Source: Streptomyces antioxidans (GTDB taxonomy: Bacteria; Actinomycetota; Actinomycetes; Streptomycetales; Streptomycetaceae). From it: a stretch of DNA of 64,000 nucleotides. This document shows positions 41,705 through 57,175 of this stretch, piece after piece. The stretch is taken from positions 248,001-312,000 of the forward strand of contig NZ_LAKD02000001.1 in the NCBI RefSeq assembly GCF_000968685.2, in the 5' to 3' direction. Every line of letters starts with the position of its first letter. The first letter of the stretch is position 1. The notes beneath the pieces are model-generated. The model was not told the DNA's origin. It did not search any database and saw only the letters and a program-made list of their open reading frames with translations. Position numbers and translations under genes: made by a program.

Positions 41705-41997
41705 GGGCAGAGACCGTAAGCGGGGGCATTCTTCAGCGCAATGTCGCCGCCCGCTATGCCGTCAATGACCGATAAATTTCGCGCCGAAATCATCCCCGGA
41801 TGAGATCAAATAATCTCGGGGTCATTTGGGTGGCTCTTTCCTCACGAATAATTGACAGGCGTTATGTGCCCGTAATCGGAGATGTTATGCACACGATGGC
41901 CTGACGTGTTTGGGCGCGGGGCCGCGGCGGGCTCCCGGCCCCTTCCTGGGCCCGGCCCGCGCCCTCCACGTCCCGGCGGGATGGCAGGCTTGGGCCC
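41705..41997. other. 293-bp A+T-richer intergenic region
   Basis: Divergent promoter region of two genes, with the lowest GC in the window at about 41760-41890. A TTGACA at 41852-41857 is a possible -35, but no good -10 stands at 16-19 bases. No small gene is supported. Confidence 0.5.
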
Positions 41998-43002
41998 ATG
42001 CGTCCGCTTCCGTTCGTACTCGGTGCCGCCGCGCTGCTGGCCGTGTCCGCAGCCGCCCCGGCCGCCGCCGACGACTCGTCGTCGCCGTCCCCCTTCACGA
42101 TCCAGGACCCACGGATCACCGAGTCCAGCGGCCTCGCCGCCAGCCGTCTCCACCCAGGCGTCTACTGGACGCACAACGACAGCTCGGACGGCCCGTACGT
42201 CTACGCCGTGGACAGCAGGACCGGGAAGACGGTCGCGCGGGTCACCCTGCGCGGGATAGGGGATCCCCGCGATGTGGAAGCGATCTCGATAGGCCCTGAC
42301 GGCAATGTCTACGTCGGCGACATCGGCGACAACCTGGGCGGTCAGTGGTCCCATGTGTGGATCTACCGCTTCCCGGAGCCGAAGCGGCTCACGGACACCA
42401 CCGTCACCGCGACCCAGTTCACCGTGAAGTACCAGGGCGGGCCGCGCAACGCCGAGGCGCTGATGGTCCATCCCAAGACGGGCCGCGTCTACATCGCCAG
42501 CAAGAGCGACGAGGACGCCGGGCTGTACGCCGGACCGACCACCCTGAGCCCGTCCGGGGTGAATGTCTTCCAGCGGGTCTCCGACCTCGACATGGAGGTC
42601 ACGGACGGGGCGTTCTCGCCGGACGGCACCCGGCTGGTGCTCCGCGGCTACTTCTCGGCCGCCGAGTACCGCTGGCGGAACGGAAGGCCGGCACGGCTGG
42701 AGGAGGAGCCGGGGCTGCCGCTGCAGCGCCAGGGCGAGTCGGTCACCTTCACCCCCGACGGCGGCACCCTGATGTACGGCACCGAGGGCGCGGGCTCCAA
42801 GGTGACACCGGTGGACCTCGGCGGGGAGCTGCTGCCGGACGCCACCGCGAAGGAGCAGAAGAAGAACGGGGAGTACTCCGACCGCGTCGACGGCAAGCTC
42901 ACCGACGACGACAAGAACGGCAACCTGGTGAAGGCCGGGCTCACCTTCGTCGGCGCGCTGGTGGTCTTCTTCGGCCTGCGCAGGCTCTTCCGCCGGAGCT
43001 GA
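41998..43002 (+). CDS. Secreted, membrane-anchored beta-propeller-like protein
   Basis: A 334-aa protein with a signal peptide (MRPLPFVLGAAALLAVSAAA, cleavage after APAAAD or nearby) and a C-terminal membrane helix with basic tail (GLTFVGALVVFFGLRRLFRR). The exported part has WD40/NHL-like repeats: RITESSGLAASRLHPGVYWT, ISIGPDGNVYVGDIGDN, MVHPKTGRVYIASKSDEDAG, TDGAFSPDGTRLVLRGY, VTFTPDGGTLMYGTEG. It is likely held on the outer face of the membrane. Ligand and function unknown. Confidence 0.8.
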   Translation: MRPLPFVLGAAALLAVSAAAPAAADDSSSPSPFTIQDPRITESSGLAASRLHPGVYWTHNDSSDGPYVYAVDSRTGKTVARVTLRGIGDPRDVEAISIGPDGNVYVGDIGDNLGGQWSHVWIYRFPEPKRLTDTTVTATQFTVKYQGGPRNAEALMVHPKTGRVYIASKSDEDAGLYAGPTTLSPSGVNVFQRVSDLDMEVTDGAFSPDGTRLVLRGYFSAAEYRWRNGRPARLEEEPGLPLQRQGESVTFTPDGGTLMYGTEGAGSKVTPVDLGGELLPDATAKEQKKNGEYSDRVDGKLTDDDKNGNLVKAGLTFVGALVVFFGLRRLFRRS

Positions 43003-43035
43003 TCCCGGGGCCGGGCCGGTGTTCAGCGCATGCGA

Positions 43036-43070
43036 GGGGGCCCGCGGCCGGTGGTCGGCCGCGGGCCCCC
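43036..43070. terminator. Perfect 15-bp convergent terminator
   Basis: GGGGGCCCGCGGCCG (43036-43050) and its exact complement (43056-43070) enclose a 5-base loop, between the secreted-protein gene and the convergent serC. Confidence 0.85.
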
Positions 43071-43102
43071 AGCGCTCGGAGCGAGCCCCCGGAGGAAGCC
43101 CC

Positions 43103-48823
<5,721 letters not shown>

Positions 48824-48827
<4 letters not shown>

Positions 48828-50533
48828 CGCCTTCGCGCCGTCCCCTCCGCATAGGCAACGCCTCCGGCTTCTACGGCGACCGCTTCGACGCGTTGCGCGA
48901 GATGCTCACCGGCGGGCCCCTGGACGTGCTGACCGGTGACTACCTCGCCGAGTTGACCATGCTCATCCTGGGCCGGGACCGCGCCAAGGACCCCGCGCGG
49001 GGCTATGCCACGACCTTTCTGCGCCAGCTCGAGGACACCCTGGGGCTCGCCCTGGAGCGCGGCGTGCGGCTCGTCACCAACGCGGGCGGGCTCAACCCGG
49101 CCGGGCTGGCGGAGGCGATCCGCGAGCTCGCCGAGCGGCTGGGGGTCGGCTGCCGGGTGGCCCATGTCGAGGGCGACGACCTCCTGGGCGCCCGCGACTG
49201 GGGGCCCGGCGTGGTCACCGCCAACGCGTACCTCGGCGGGGCCGGGATCGCGGCCTGTCTGCGCGGTGGCGCGGATGTGGTGGTCACCGGGCGGGTGACG
49301 GACGCCGCGCTGGTCACGGGCCCGGCCGCGGCGCACTTCGGATGGGCAGCCGACGACTGGGACGCGCTCGCCGGAGCCGTGGTCGCCGGGCACATCCTGG
49401 AATGCGGTGCCCAGGCGACCGGCGGCAACTACTCCTTCTTCGCCGAGCACGACGTCCGCCGCCCCGGCTTCCCCCTCGCCGAGCTCCACCACGACGGCTC
49501 CAGCGTGATCACCAAGCATCCGCACACCGGCGGCGCCGTCACGGTCGGGACCGTCACCGCCCAGCTGCTCTACGAGACGGCGGGCGCCCGCTACCCCGGC
49601 CCGGACGTCACCGCCCGGCTGGACTCGGTGCGGCTCACCCAGGACGGCCCGGACCGGGTGCGCGTCCACGGCGTACGGGGCGAGGCGCCGCCCCGCACCC
49701 TCAAGACCGGGCTGACCCGGCTCGGCGGCCACCGCAACGAGGTGGTGTTCGTGCTCACCGGCCTGGACATCGAGGCCAAGGCGGCGCTTGTACGGGACCA
49801 GATGGAGGGGGCGATGAGCAAGCGCCGCCCCGCCGAGGTCCGCTGGACCCTCTCCCGCACCGACCACCCGGACGCGTCCGTTCAGGAGGAGGCGAGCGCG
49901 CTGCTGCGGCTGGTGGTGCGCGACCGGGACCCGGCGGCGGTGGGCCGGGTGATCAGTGGCGCGGCCGTGGAACTGGCCCTCGCCAGCTACCCCGGCTTCC
50001 ATGTCACCGCCCCGCCCGGGAAGGGCTCCCCCTACGGCGTCTTCGAGGCCGTGGGCACCCCGGCCGACACCGTGCCGCACACCGCCGTACTGCCGGACGG
50101 CTCGCGGCAGCCCATCCCCCCGGCACTCGCCGCACCCGCCACGCCCGACGCCGGAGGCCCGCCGGACGAGCCTCCGCCGCCGCCCCCGCTGCCGCCCGGC
50201 CCGACCCGCCGTGCCCCGCTCGGCGCGGTCGCCGGGGCCCGCAGCGGCGACAAGGGCGGCAGCGCCAACATCGGCGTCTGGGCGTGCGGCGAGGACGCCT
50301 GGCGCTGGCTGGTCCACACCCTCACCGTCGACCGGCTCCGCGAACTCCTCCCGGAGACCGCGGAACTGCCGGTCACCCGCCACCAACTCCCGCATCTGCG
50401 CGCCCTCAACTTCACCGTCGACGGCCTGCTCGGCGAGGGCGTCGCCGCGCAGGCCCGCTTCGACCCCCAGGCCAAGGCCGTCGGCGAATGGCTGCGCTCC
50501 CGCCATCTGGACATACCGGAGGTACTGCTGTGA
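48824..50533 (+). CDS. AtuA family protein (DUF1446)
   Basis: A 569-aa homologue of AtuA, required for acyclic-terpene utilisation in Pseudomonas but of unsettled biochemical role. Landmarks: IGNASGFYGDRFDALREMLT, DVLTGDYLAELTMLILG, LVTNAGGLNPAGLAEAI, GRVTDAALVTGPAAAHFGW, GQ-like ECGAQATGGNYSFF. The C-terminal AtuA-associated domain begins VAGARSGDKGGSANIGVWAC. A Pro-rich linker separates the two. GTG 48824 has GGAGG six bases upstream and overlaps the previous stop. Confidence 0.9.
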
Positions 50534-50618
50534 CCCCCCGTTCCGGCCCCCGGGCCACAGCGGTTGGCGATGGGCCGCCCTCCCGCCACCTCGACACACC
50601 GGAGGTATCTCCGTGACC
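50484..50618 (+). repeat. Imperfect 52-bp direct repeat at a gene junction
   Basis: Copy A (50484-50535) is the end of the AtuA gene; copy B (50567-50618) lies 83 bp on and supplies the ribosome-binding site and GTG of the carboxylase gene. Both contain ACCGGAGGTA and end GTGACC. The GTG in copy A opens a 28-codon frame that stops at the TGA of copy B. Confidence 0.8.
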
Positions 50619-52211
50619 GTGCTCCCGTCCGCGCTCGACCCCGCGGGCGCCGACCACACGGCCCATCGGGAGGCGATGCTCGCCAAGCTCGCCGAGCTGG
50701 CGGGTGAGCACGCCAAGGCGCTGGCCGGGGGCGGTGAGAAGTACGTCGAGCGGCACCGCAAGCGCGGCAAGCTGCTCGCCCGGGAGCGGATCGAGATGCT
50801 GCTGGACCCGGACACCCCCTTCCTGGAGCTGTCCCCGCTGGCGGGCTGGGGCAGCGACTATCCGGTCGGCGCCTCGATCGTCACCGGCATCGGGGTGATC
50901 TCCGGGGTGGAGTGCCTGATCAGCGCCAACGACCCGACCGTACGCGGCGGGGCCAGCAACCCCTGGACGCTCAAGAAGGCGCTGCGCGCCCATGAGATCG
51001 CGCGCGCCAACCGGCTTCCGCTGGTCAGCCTCGTCGAGTCCGGCGGCGCCGATCTGCCCTCCCAGAAGGAGATCTTCATCCCCGGCGGGGCGATGTTCCG
51101 GGATCTCACCCGGCTGTCGGCCGAGGGGATCCCCACGGTCGCCGTGGTCTTCGGCAACTCCACCGCCGGAGGCGCTTACATCCCCGGGATGTCCGACCAC
51201 GTGATCATGGTCAAGGAGCGTTCCAAGGTATTCCTGGGCGGTCCCCCGCTGGTGAAGATGGCCACCGGCGAGGAGAGCGACGACGAGTCGCTGGGCGGCG
51301 CCGAGATGCACGCCCGCACCTCCGGGCTGGCCGACTACTTCGCCGTAGACGAGCCCGACGCGCTGCGCCAGGCCCGCCGGGTCGTGGCCCGCCTCAACTG
51401 GCGCAAGGCGCACCCCGATCCCGGGCCCGCCGCACCGCCGAAGTACGACGCCGAGGAGCTGCTGGGCATCGTTCCGAGCGATCTGAAGGTCCCCTTCGAT
51501 CCGCGCGAGGTGATCGCCAGGATCGTTGACGGCTCGGACTTCGACGAGTTCAAGCCGCTGTACGGGCGCAGCCTGGCCACCGGCTGGGCCGCGCTGCACG
51601 GCTATCCGGTCGGGGTCCTGGCCAACGCCCAGGGGGTGCTGTTCAGCGAGGAGTCCCAGAAGGCCGCGCAGTTCATCCAGCTCGCCAACCAGCGCGACAT
51701 CCCGCTGGTCTTCCTGCACAACACCACGGGCTACATGGTCGGCCGCGACTACGAGCAGGGCGGCATCATCAAGCACGGCGCCATGATGATCAACGCCGTC
51801 TCCAACTCCCGCGTCCCGCATCTGTCGGTGCTCATCGGCGCCTCGTACGGCGCCGGTCACTACGGGATGTGCGGCCGGGCGTACGACCCCCGCTTCCTCT
51901 TCGCCTGGCCCAGCGCCAAGTCCGCCGTGATGGGCCCGCAGCAGCTCGCCGGGGTGATGTCGATCGTCGCCCGGCAGTCCGCCGCCGCCAAGGGGCAGCC
52001 GTACGACGAGGAGGCCGACGCCGCGCTGCGCGCCATGGTGGAGCGGCAGATCGAGTCCGAGTCGCTGCCGCTCTTCCTCTCCGGGCGGCTCTACGACGAC
52101 GGCGTCATCGACCCGCGCGACACCCGCACCGTGCTCGGCCTGTGTCTGTCCGCCCTGCACACCGCGCCGGTCGAGGGCGCGCGCGGTGGCTTCGGCGTCT
52201 TCCGGATGTGA
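50613..52211 (+). CDS. Acyl-CoA carboxylase beta (carboxyltransferase) subunit
   Basis: A 532-aa carboxyltransferase of the methylcrotonyl/geranyl-CoA group. Landmarks: YVERHRKRGKLLARERIEML, first oxyanion site FGNSTAGGAYIPGMSDHVIM, second SVLIGASYGAGHYGMCGRAY then FLFAWPSAKSAVMGPQQLAG. It would transfer CO2 from biotin on the alpha subunit to an acyl-CoA, perhaps a branched unsaturated one. GTG 50613 follows GGAGG. The alpha gene starts 11 bp after its stop. Confidence 0.93.
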   Translation: MTVLPSALDPAGADHTAHREAMLAKLAELAGEHAKALAGGGEKYVERHRKRGKLLARERIEMLLDPDTPFLELSPLAGWGSDYPVGASIVTGIGVISGVECLISANDPTVRGGASNPWTLKKALRAHEIARANRLPLVSLVESGGADLPSQKEIFIPGGAMFRDLTRLSAEGIPTVAVVFGNSTAGGAYIPGMSDHVIMVKERSKVFLGGPPLVKMATGEESDDESLGGAEMHARTSGLADYFAVDEPDALRQARRVVARLNWRKAHPDPGPAAPPKYDAEELLGIVPSDLKVPFDPREVIARIVDGSDFDEFKPLYGRSLATGWAALHGYPVGVLANAQGVLFSEESQKAAQFIQLANQRDIPLVFLHNTTGYMVGRDYEQGGIIKHGAMMINAVSNSRVPHLSVLIGASYGAGHYGMCGRAYDPRFLFAWPSAKSAVMGPQQLAGVMSIVARQSAAAKGQPYDEEADAALRAMVERQIESESLPLFLSGRLYDDGVIDPRDTRTVLGLCLSALHTAPVEGARGGFGVFRM

Positions 52212-52222
52212 GTGAGGAACCC

Positions 52223-54160
52223 ATGATCCGTGCCCTCCTGATCGCCAACCGCGCCGAGATCGCTCGGCGCGTCATCCGCACCTGCCGAGACCTCGGCATC
52301 GCCACCGTCGCGGTGCACTCCGACGCGGACGAGGACGCGCCCCACGCGCGCGAGGCCGACTCCGCCGTAAGGCTGCCGGGCGACGCCCCGGCCGACACCT
52401 ATCTGCGCGGCGACCTCCTGGTGAAGGCCGCCCTGGCCGCCGGGGCCGACGCCGTTCACCCCGGCTATGGCTTCCTCTCCGAGCACGCCGACTTCGCGCG
52501 CGCCGTAAGGGCCGCGGGGCTGGTGTGGGTGGGGCCGCCGCCCGAGGCGATGGAGGCCATGGCCTCCAAGACCCGCGCCAAGGAGATCATGCGCAAGGCG
52601 GGTGTGCCGCTGCTCGATCCGCTCGACCCGGCGGAGGTCACCGCCGACGAGCTGCCCGTGCTGGTCAAGGCGGCGGCGGGCGGCGGCGGCCGGGGCATGC
52701 GGGTGGTGCGCGAACTGGCCGCGCTCCCCGCCGAACTCGACTCCGCCCGCGCCGAGGCGGCCTCCGCCTTCGGCGACGGCGAGATCTTCGTGGAGCCCTA
52801 CATGGAGGGCGCCCGCCATGTCGAGGTCCAGGTGCTCGCCGACACCCACGGCACCGTATGGACCCTCGGCACCCGCGACTGCTCCCTCCAGCGCCGCCAC
52901 CAGAAGGTCATCGAGGAGGCCCCGGCCCCCGGCCTCGGTGAGGAACTGCGGCGCACCCTGGCCGGGTCGGCGGCGAACGCGGCGCGCGCGATCGGCTACC
53001 AGGGCGCGGGCACGGTGGAGTTCCTGGTCTCGCCCTCGGGCCGGGCGTACTTCCTGGAGATGAACACCCGCCTCCAGGTCGAGCACCCGGTCACCGAGGA
53101 GATCCACGGCCTCGACCTGGTGGCGCTCCAGCTGCGGATCGCGGAAGGGAAGCGGCTCGACGCCGAACCCCCCGAGGCGCGGGGACACGCCGTCGAGGCG
53201 AGGCTGTACGCCGAGGACCCGGCGCGTGACTGGAGGCCGCAGACGGGGACCCTGCACCGGCTGGAGATCCCCGGGCTGCGGGTGGACGCGGGGCCCGGCG
53301 ACGGGGACGCGATCGGCGTCCACTACGACCCGATGCTGGCCAAGGTCATCGCCGTGGCCCCCACCCGGGCCGAGGCGGTACGGCGGCTGGCCCACGGCCT
53401 TGAGCGGGCCCGCATCCACGGCCCGGTGACCAACCGGAACCTGCTCGTACGGGCGCTGCGCCACCCGGAGTTCGCGGCGGGCCGTATGGACACCGGCTTC
53501 CTCGAACGCCAGCTGCCCGAGCTGACCGCCGCCCCGGACGACGACGAGGCGGCTCCGGTCGCCGCCCTCGCCGCCGCCCTGGCCGACGCGGCGCGGCGAC
53601 CGGCGACCGTGGCCGGGCGGCTGGGCGGCTGGCGCAACGTGCCCTCCCAGCCGCAGCTGCGGAGCTACCGCGCCGAACCGGGCGGCACCGAGCACGAGGT
53701 GCGCTACCGCCTCACCCGGGACGGGATGCTCGCGGAGGGCTTCTCCGACGTCCGGCCGCTGGGCGTCGAGCCGGGGCGGGACGCCGACCCGGCGCGGGTC
53801 GTGCTCGATGTGGCCGGGGTACGGCGGACGTTCGAGGTGACGGCCCATGGGGACCGCCGCTATGTCGACACGCCCCAGGGCGGCCATGTGTTCACCGCGC
53901 TGCCCCGCTTCCCCGACCCCACCGCCCGCACCGAACCGGGCTCGCTGCTGGCGCCCATGCCGGGCACGGTGGTGCGGGTGGCCGGGGTGGCGGTCGGGGA
54001 CCGGGTCGAGGCCGGACAGCCCCTGCTGTGGCTGGAGGCCATGAAGATGGAGCACCGCGTGACCGCGCCCGCCGCCGGGGTGCTCACCGCCCTGCACGCC
54101 GCCCCCGGCCGCCAGGTCGAGGTCGGAGCCCTGCTCGCCGTCGTGGCGGCGGGGGAGTGA
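52223..54160 (+). CDS. Acyl-CoA carboxylase alpha (biotin carboxylase and carrier) subunit
   Basis: A 645-aa protein. The biotin carboxylase domain (1-450) has ATP-grasp motif VLVKAAAGGGGRGMRVV and EMNTRLQVEHPVTEEIHGLD. A BT-like linker follows. The biotinyl domain carries LEAMKMEHRV with biotin on K608. ATG 52223 has GAGGA four bases before it. It works with the preceding beta subunit. Length matches MCC/GCC alpha subunits. Confidence 0.95.
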   Translation: MIRALLIANRAEIARRVIRTCRDLGIATVAVHSDADEDAPHAREADSAVRLPGDAPADTYLRGDLLVKAALAAGADAVHPGYGFLSEHADFARAVRAAGLVWVGPPPEAMEAMASKTRAKEIMRKAGVPLLDPLDPAEVTADELPVLVKAAAGGGGRGMRVVRELAALPAELDSARAEAASAFGDGEIFVEPYMEGARHVEVQVLADTHGTVWTLGTRDCSLQRRHQKVIEEAPAPGLGEELRRTLAGSAANAARAIGYQGAGTVEFLVSPSGRAYFLEMNTRLQVEHPVTEEIHGLDLVALQLRIAEGKRLDAEPPEARGHAVEARLYAEDPARDWRPQTGTLHRLEIPGLRVDAGPGDGDAIGVHYDPMLAKVIAVAPTRAEAVRRLAHGLERARIHGPVTNRNLLVRALRHPEFAAGRMDTGFLERQLPELTAAPDDDEAAPVAALAAALADAARRPATVAGRLGGWRNVPSQPQLRSYRAEPGGTEHEVRYRLTRDGMLAEGFSDVRPLGVEPGRDADPARVVLDVAGVRRTFEVTAHGDRRYVDTPQGGHVFTALPRFPDPTARTEPGSLLAPMPGTVVRVAGVAVGDRVEAGQPLLWLEAMKMEHRVTAPAAGVLTALHAAPGRQVEVGALLAVVAAGE

Positions 54161-54329
54161 CCCTGCCCCGCACACCACACGGCCCGTACGGGCCCCACCC
54201 GCCGGGACCACAACGCACCGCAAGGGACCCGCGCGGCATGAGCACAGCACAGCACAGCGCAGTACGGCCCAGCACAAGCACAGCCCAGCGCATGGCCCGC
54301 ACAACGCACCCACGTGGGAGGAGCCGTCC

Positions 54330-55490
54330 ATGACCAGCCCGCACACGCCTGTGGACACCCCGGAGCGCGTGGCGCTCCGCGCCGCCGTGTCGTCCTTCGC
54401 CAAGGGACACGCCCCGGGCGGCCCCCAGGAGGGCGACGGGGCCGCCGAACTGTGGGCCGAGGCAGGAAAACTGGGGTACCTCGGCGTCAACCTCCCCGAG
54501 GAGTACGGCGGTGGGGGCGGCGGCATCACCGAGCTGTCCATCGTCCTGGAGGAGCTGGGCGCGGCGGGCTGCCCGCTGCTCATGCTCGTCGTCTCGCCCG
54601 CCATCTGCGGCACCGTCATCGCCCGGTTCGGCACCGCCGAGCAGAAGCGGCGCTGGCTGCCCGGACTGGCCGACGGCAGCCTCACCATGGCCTTCGGCAT
54701 CACCGAGCCCGACGCCGGATCCAACTCGCACCGCATCACCACCACCGCCCGCCGGGACGAGGGCGGCGGCTGGATACTCAACGGCCGTAAGGTCTTCATC
54801 ACCGGTGTGGACAACGCAGACGCGGTCCTCATCGTCGGCCGCACCGAGGACGCCAGGACGGGCAAGCTCAAGCCCTGCCTGTTCATCGTCCCGCGCGAGA
54901 CCCACGGCTTCTCCCACCACCACATCCCCATGGAACTGGGCGCCGCCGAGAAGCAGTTCGAGCTGGTGCTGGACGATGTGAAGCTGCCCGCCGACGCGCT
55001 GGTGGGCGACGAGGACGCCGGGCTGCTCCAGCTGTTCGCGGGGCTCAACCCGGAGCGCGTCATGACGGCGGCGTTCGCGCTGGGCATGGGCCGCTACGCG
55101 CTCGACAAGGCCGTGGACTACGCCCGCACCCGCCAGGTGTGGAAGGAGCCCATCGGCGCCCACCAGGCGATCGCCCACCCCCTCGCCCAGGCCCATATCG
55201 AGCTGGAGCTGGCCCGGCTGATGATGGCGAAGGCGGCGCATCTGTACGACGAGGGCGATGACGCGGGGGCGGGCGAGGCCGCGAACATGGCCAAGTACGC
55301 GGCCGCGGAGGCTGCGGTGAAGGCGGTGGACCAGGCCGTGCACACCCTCGGCGGCAACGGCCTGACCGCCGAGTACGGGCTGGCGCGGCTGATCACGGCC
55401 GCCCGGGTGGCCAGGATCGCCCCCGTCAGCCGGGAGATGATCCTCAACTATGTCTCCCACCAGACCCTGGGCCTGCCCAAGTCGTACTGA
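54330..55490 (+). CDS. Acyl-CoA dehydrogenase
   Basis: A 386-aa FAD enzyme introducing a 2,3 double bond in an acyl-CoA. FAD/substrate segments are FGITEPDAGSNSHRI and ILNGRKVFITGVDNAD; the C-terminal region is TLGGNGLTAEYGLARLITAA. The usual Glu-Gly-Thr/Ser base motif near the C-terminus is replaced by APVSRE. E242 in LNPERVMTAAFALG sits where isovaleryl-CoA dehydrogenase has its catalytic Glu. ATG 54330 has GGAGGAGCCGTCC upstream. The 169-bp gap before it holds AGCACAGC repeats. Confidence 0.92.
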   Translation: MTSPHTPVDTPERVALRAAVSSFAKGHAPGGPQEGDGAAELWAEAGKLGYLGVNLPEEYGGGGGGITELSIVLEELGAAGCPLLMLVVSPAICGTVIARFGTAEQKRRWLPGLADGSLTMAFGITEPDAGSNSHRITTTARRDEGGGWILNGRKVFITGVDNADAVLIVGRTEDARTGKLKPCLFIVPRETHGFSHHHIPMELGAAEKQFELVLDDVKLPADALVGDEDAGLLQLFAGLNPERVMTAAFALGMGRYALDKAVDYARTRQVWKEPIGAHQAIAHPLAQAHIELELARLMMAKAAHLYDEGDDAGAGEAANMAKYAAAEAAVKAVDQAVHTLGGNGLTAEYGLARLITAARVARIAPVSREMILNYVSHQTLGLPKSY

Positions 55491-55591
55491 GCGGGCGCCC
55501 GGCCCGGCGCACTCGTCGGGAGCCAGTCGTAGGGAGTTCACGGGTAGGGCAGAACGGACAGGTAGGTCCATCAGAGCTGAGGGGAGCGGCC

Positions 55592-57175
55592 ATGGTGCTG
55601 CGCAGCGAGTATCCCGATGTACCGCCCGTCGATCTGCCCATCCACGACGTCGTACTGGCCCGCGCGGCCGGGGAGTTCGGCGAACTGACCGCGCTGGTGG
55701 ACGGCGTGACCGGGGAGGCCCTGAGCTATGCCGCGCTGGACCGCGCGGCGCGCCGGACCGGGGCCGCGCTGGCTGAGGCGGGGGTGCGCAAGGGCGATGT
55801 GGTGGCCCTGCACAGCCCCAACTCGATCATGTACCCACCGGCGTTCTACGGCGCCACCCGCACCGGGGCCGCGGTCACCACGGTGCATCCGCTGGCCACG
55901 CCGGAGGAGTTCGCCAAGCAGCTCCGGGACGCGTCCGCGTCGTGGATCATCACCGTCTCCGCGCTGCTGAGCGTGGCCCGGCAGGCCGCGGAACGGGCGG
56001 GCGGAATACGGGAGATCTTCGTATGCGACGAGGCGAGCGGCCATCGCTCGCTGCGCTCCATGCTGAGCGGCACCGCGCCCGAACCGGCGGTGGAGATCGA
56101 CCCGGCCGAGGACATCGCCGTCCTGCCGTACTCCTCAGGCACCACCGGCACCCCCAAGGGCGTGATGCTCACCCACCGCAACGTCGCCACCAATCTCGCG
56201 CAGGTGGAGAAGCTGGTGCCCAACCGGCCGGGGGAACGGGTGCTGGCCGTACTGCCGTTCTTCCACAGCTACGGCCTTACGGCGCTCATGAACGCACCGC
56301 TCCGCAACGGCGGCACGGTGATCGTGCTGCCCCGCTTCGAACTCGACACCTTCCTCGCGGCGATCGAGAAGCACCGCGCCCAGGCGCTCTACGTGGCCCC
56401 GCCGATCGTGCTCGCGCTCGCCAAGCATCCCGCGGTGGACGGCCATGACCTGTCGTCGGTGCGGTACGTGCTGAGCGCGGCGGCCCCGCTGGACGCACGG
56501 CTCGCGGAGGCGTGCGCCCAGCGGCTCGGCGTACCGCCGCTGCTGCAGGCGTTCGGGATGACGGAGCTGTCACCGGGCTCCCATCTGGTGCCGCGCGACA
56601 CGAAGAACGCCCCGCCCGGGACCGTCGGAAAGTTGCTCCCCAGCACCGAGATGCGCATCGTGGACCCGGACGCCGGTGCGGACCTCGCCACGGGCGAGGA
56701 CGGCGAGATCGTCATCCGCGGACCGCAGGTGATGAAGGGCTACCTGGGCCGTCCCGAGGACACCGACGCCATGATCGACGCCGAGGGCTGGCTGCACACC
56801 GGCGACGTCGGACATGTGGACGCGGACGGCTGGCTGTATGTGGTGGACCGGGTGAAGGAGCTCATCAAGTACAAGGGCTATCAGGTCGCCCCGGCCGACC
56901 TGGAGGCCGTGCTGCTCGCCCATGAGGCCGTCGTCGACGCCGCCGTGATCGGCGTGACGGACGGGGCGGGCAATGAGATCCCCAAGGCGTATGTGGTGCC
57001 CAGGCCCGGGACCCGGATCTCGGAGGACGACCTCATCGCGTACGTTGCCGGACAGGTGGCCCCGTACAAGAAGGTGCGCCGCGTGGAGTTCACGGACGCC
57101 GTGCCGCGCTCGGCCACCGGCAAGATCCTCAGGCGCGAACTGCGCGCCAGGGAAAGGAGTTCGACCGCCCCATGA
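55592..57175 (+). CDS. 4-coumarate-CoA ligase-like acyl-CoA synthetase
   Basis: A 527-aa ANL-family ligase: acid, ATP and CoA to acyl-CoA. Landmarks: P-loop PYSSGTTGTPKGVMLTHRN, LQAFGMTELSPGSHLV, GEIVIRGPQVMKGYLG, LHTGDVGHVDADGWLYVVDR, KELIKYKGYQVAPADLEAVL, and acyl-adenylate Lys in PRSATGKILRREL. It resembles the S. coelicolor cinnamate/4-coumarate-CoA ligase from memory, but operon context suggests the acid may feed the carboxylase pathway. ATG 55592 follows GAGGGGAGCGGCC. Confidence 0.92.
   Translation: MVLRSEYPDVPPVDLPIHDVVLARAAGEFGELTALVDGVTGEALSYAALDRAARRTGAALAEAGVRKGDVVALHSPNSIMYPPAFYGATRTGAAVTTVHPLATPEEFAKQLRDASASWIITVSALLSVARQAAERAGGIREIFVCDEASGHRSLRSMLSGTAPEPAVEIDPAEDIAVLPYSSGTTGTPKGVMLTHRNVATNLAQVEKLVPNRPGERVLAVLPFFHSYGLTALMNAPLRNGGTVIVLPRFELDTFLAAIEKHRAQALYVAPPIVLALAKHPAVDGHDLSSVRYVLSAAAPLDARLAEACAQRLGVPPLLQAFGMTELSPGSHLVPRDTKNAPPGTVGKLLPSTEMRIVDPDAGADLATGEDGEIVIRGPQVMKGYLGRPEDTDAMIDAEGWLHTGDVGHVDADGWLYVVDRVKELIKYKGYQVAPADLEAVLLAHEAVVDAAVIGVTDGAGNEIPKAYVVPRPGTRISEDDLIAYVAGQVAPYKKVRRVEFTDAVPRSATGKILRRELRARERSSTAP

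Noticed and set aside
41852..41878. TTGACA followed by TAATCG as a promoter
   Set aside because: Spacing is 15 bases and the second hexamer is poor; kept only as a remark on the region.
54238..54333. Small frame MSTAQHSAVRPSTSTAQRMA in the gap before the acyl-CoA dehydrogenase
   Set aside because: Built from AGCACAGC repeats, no Shine-Dalgarno site, and it overlaps the real start region.
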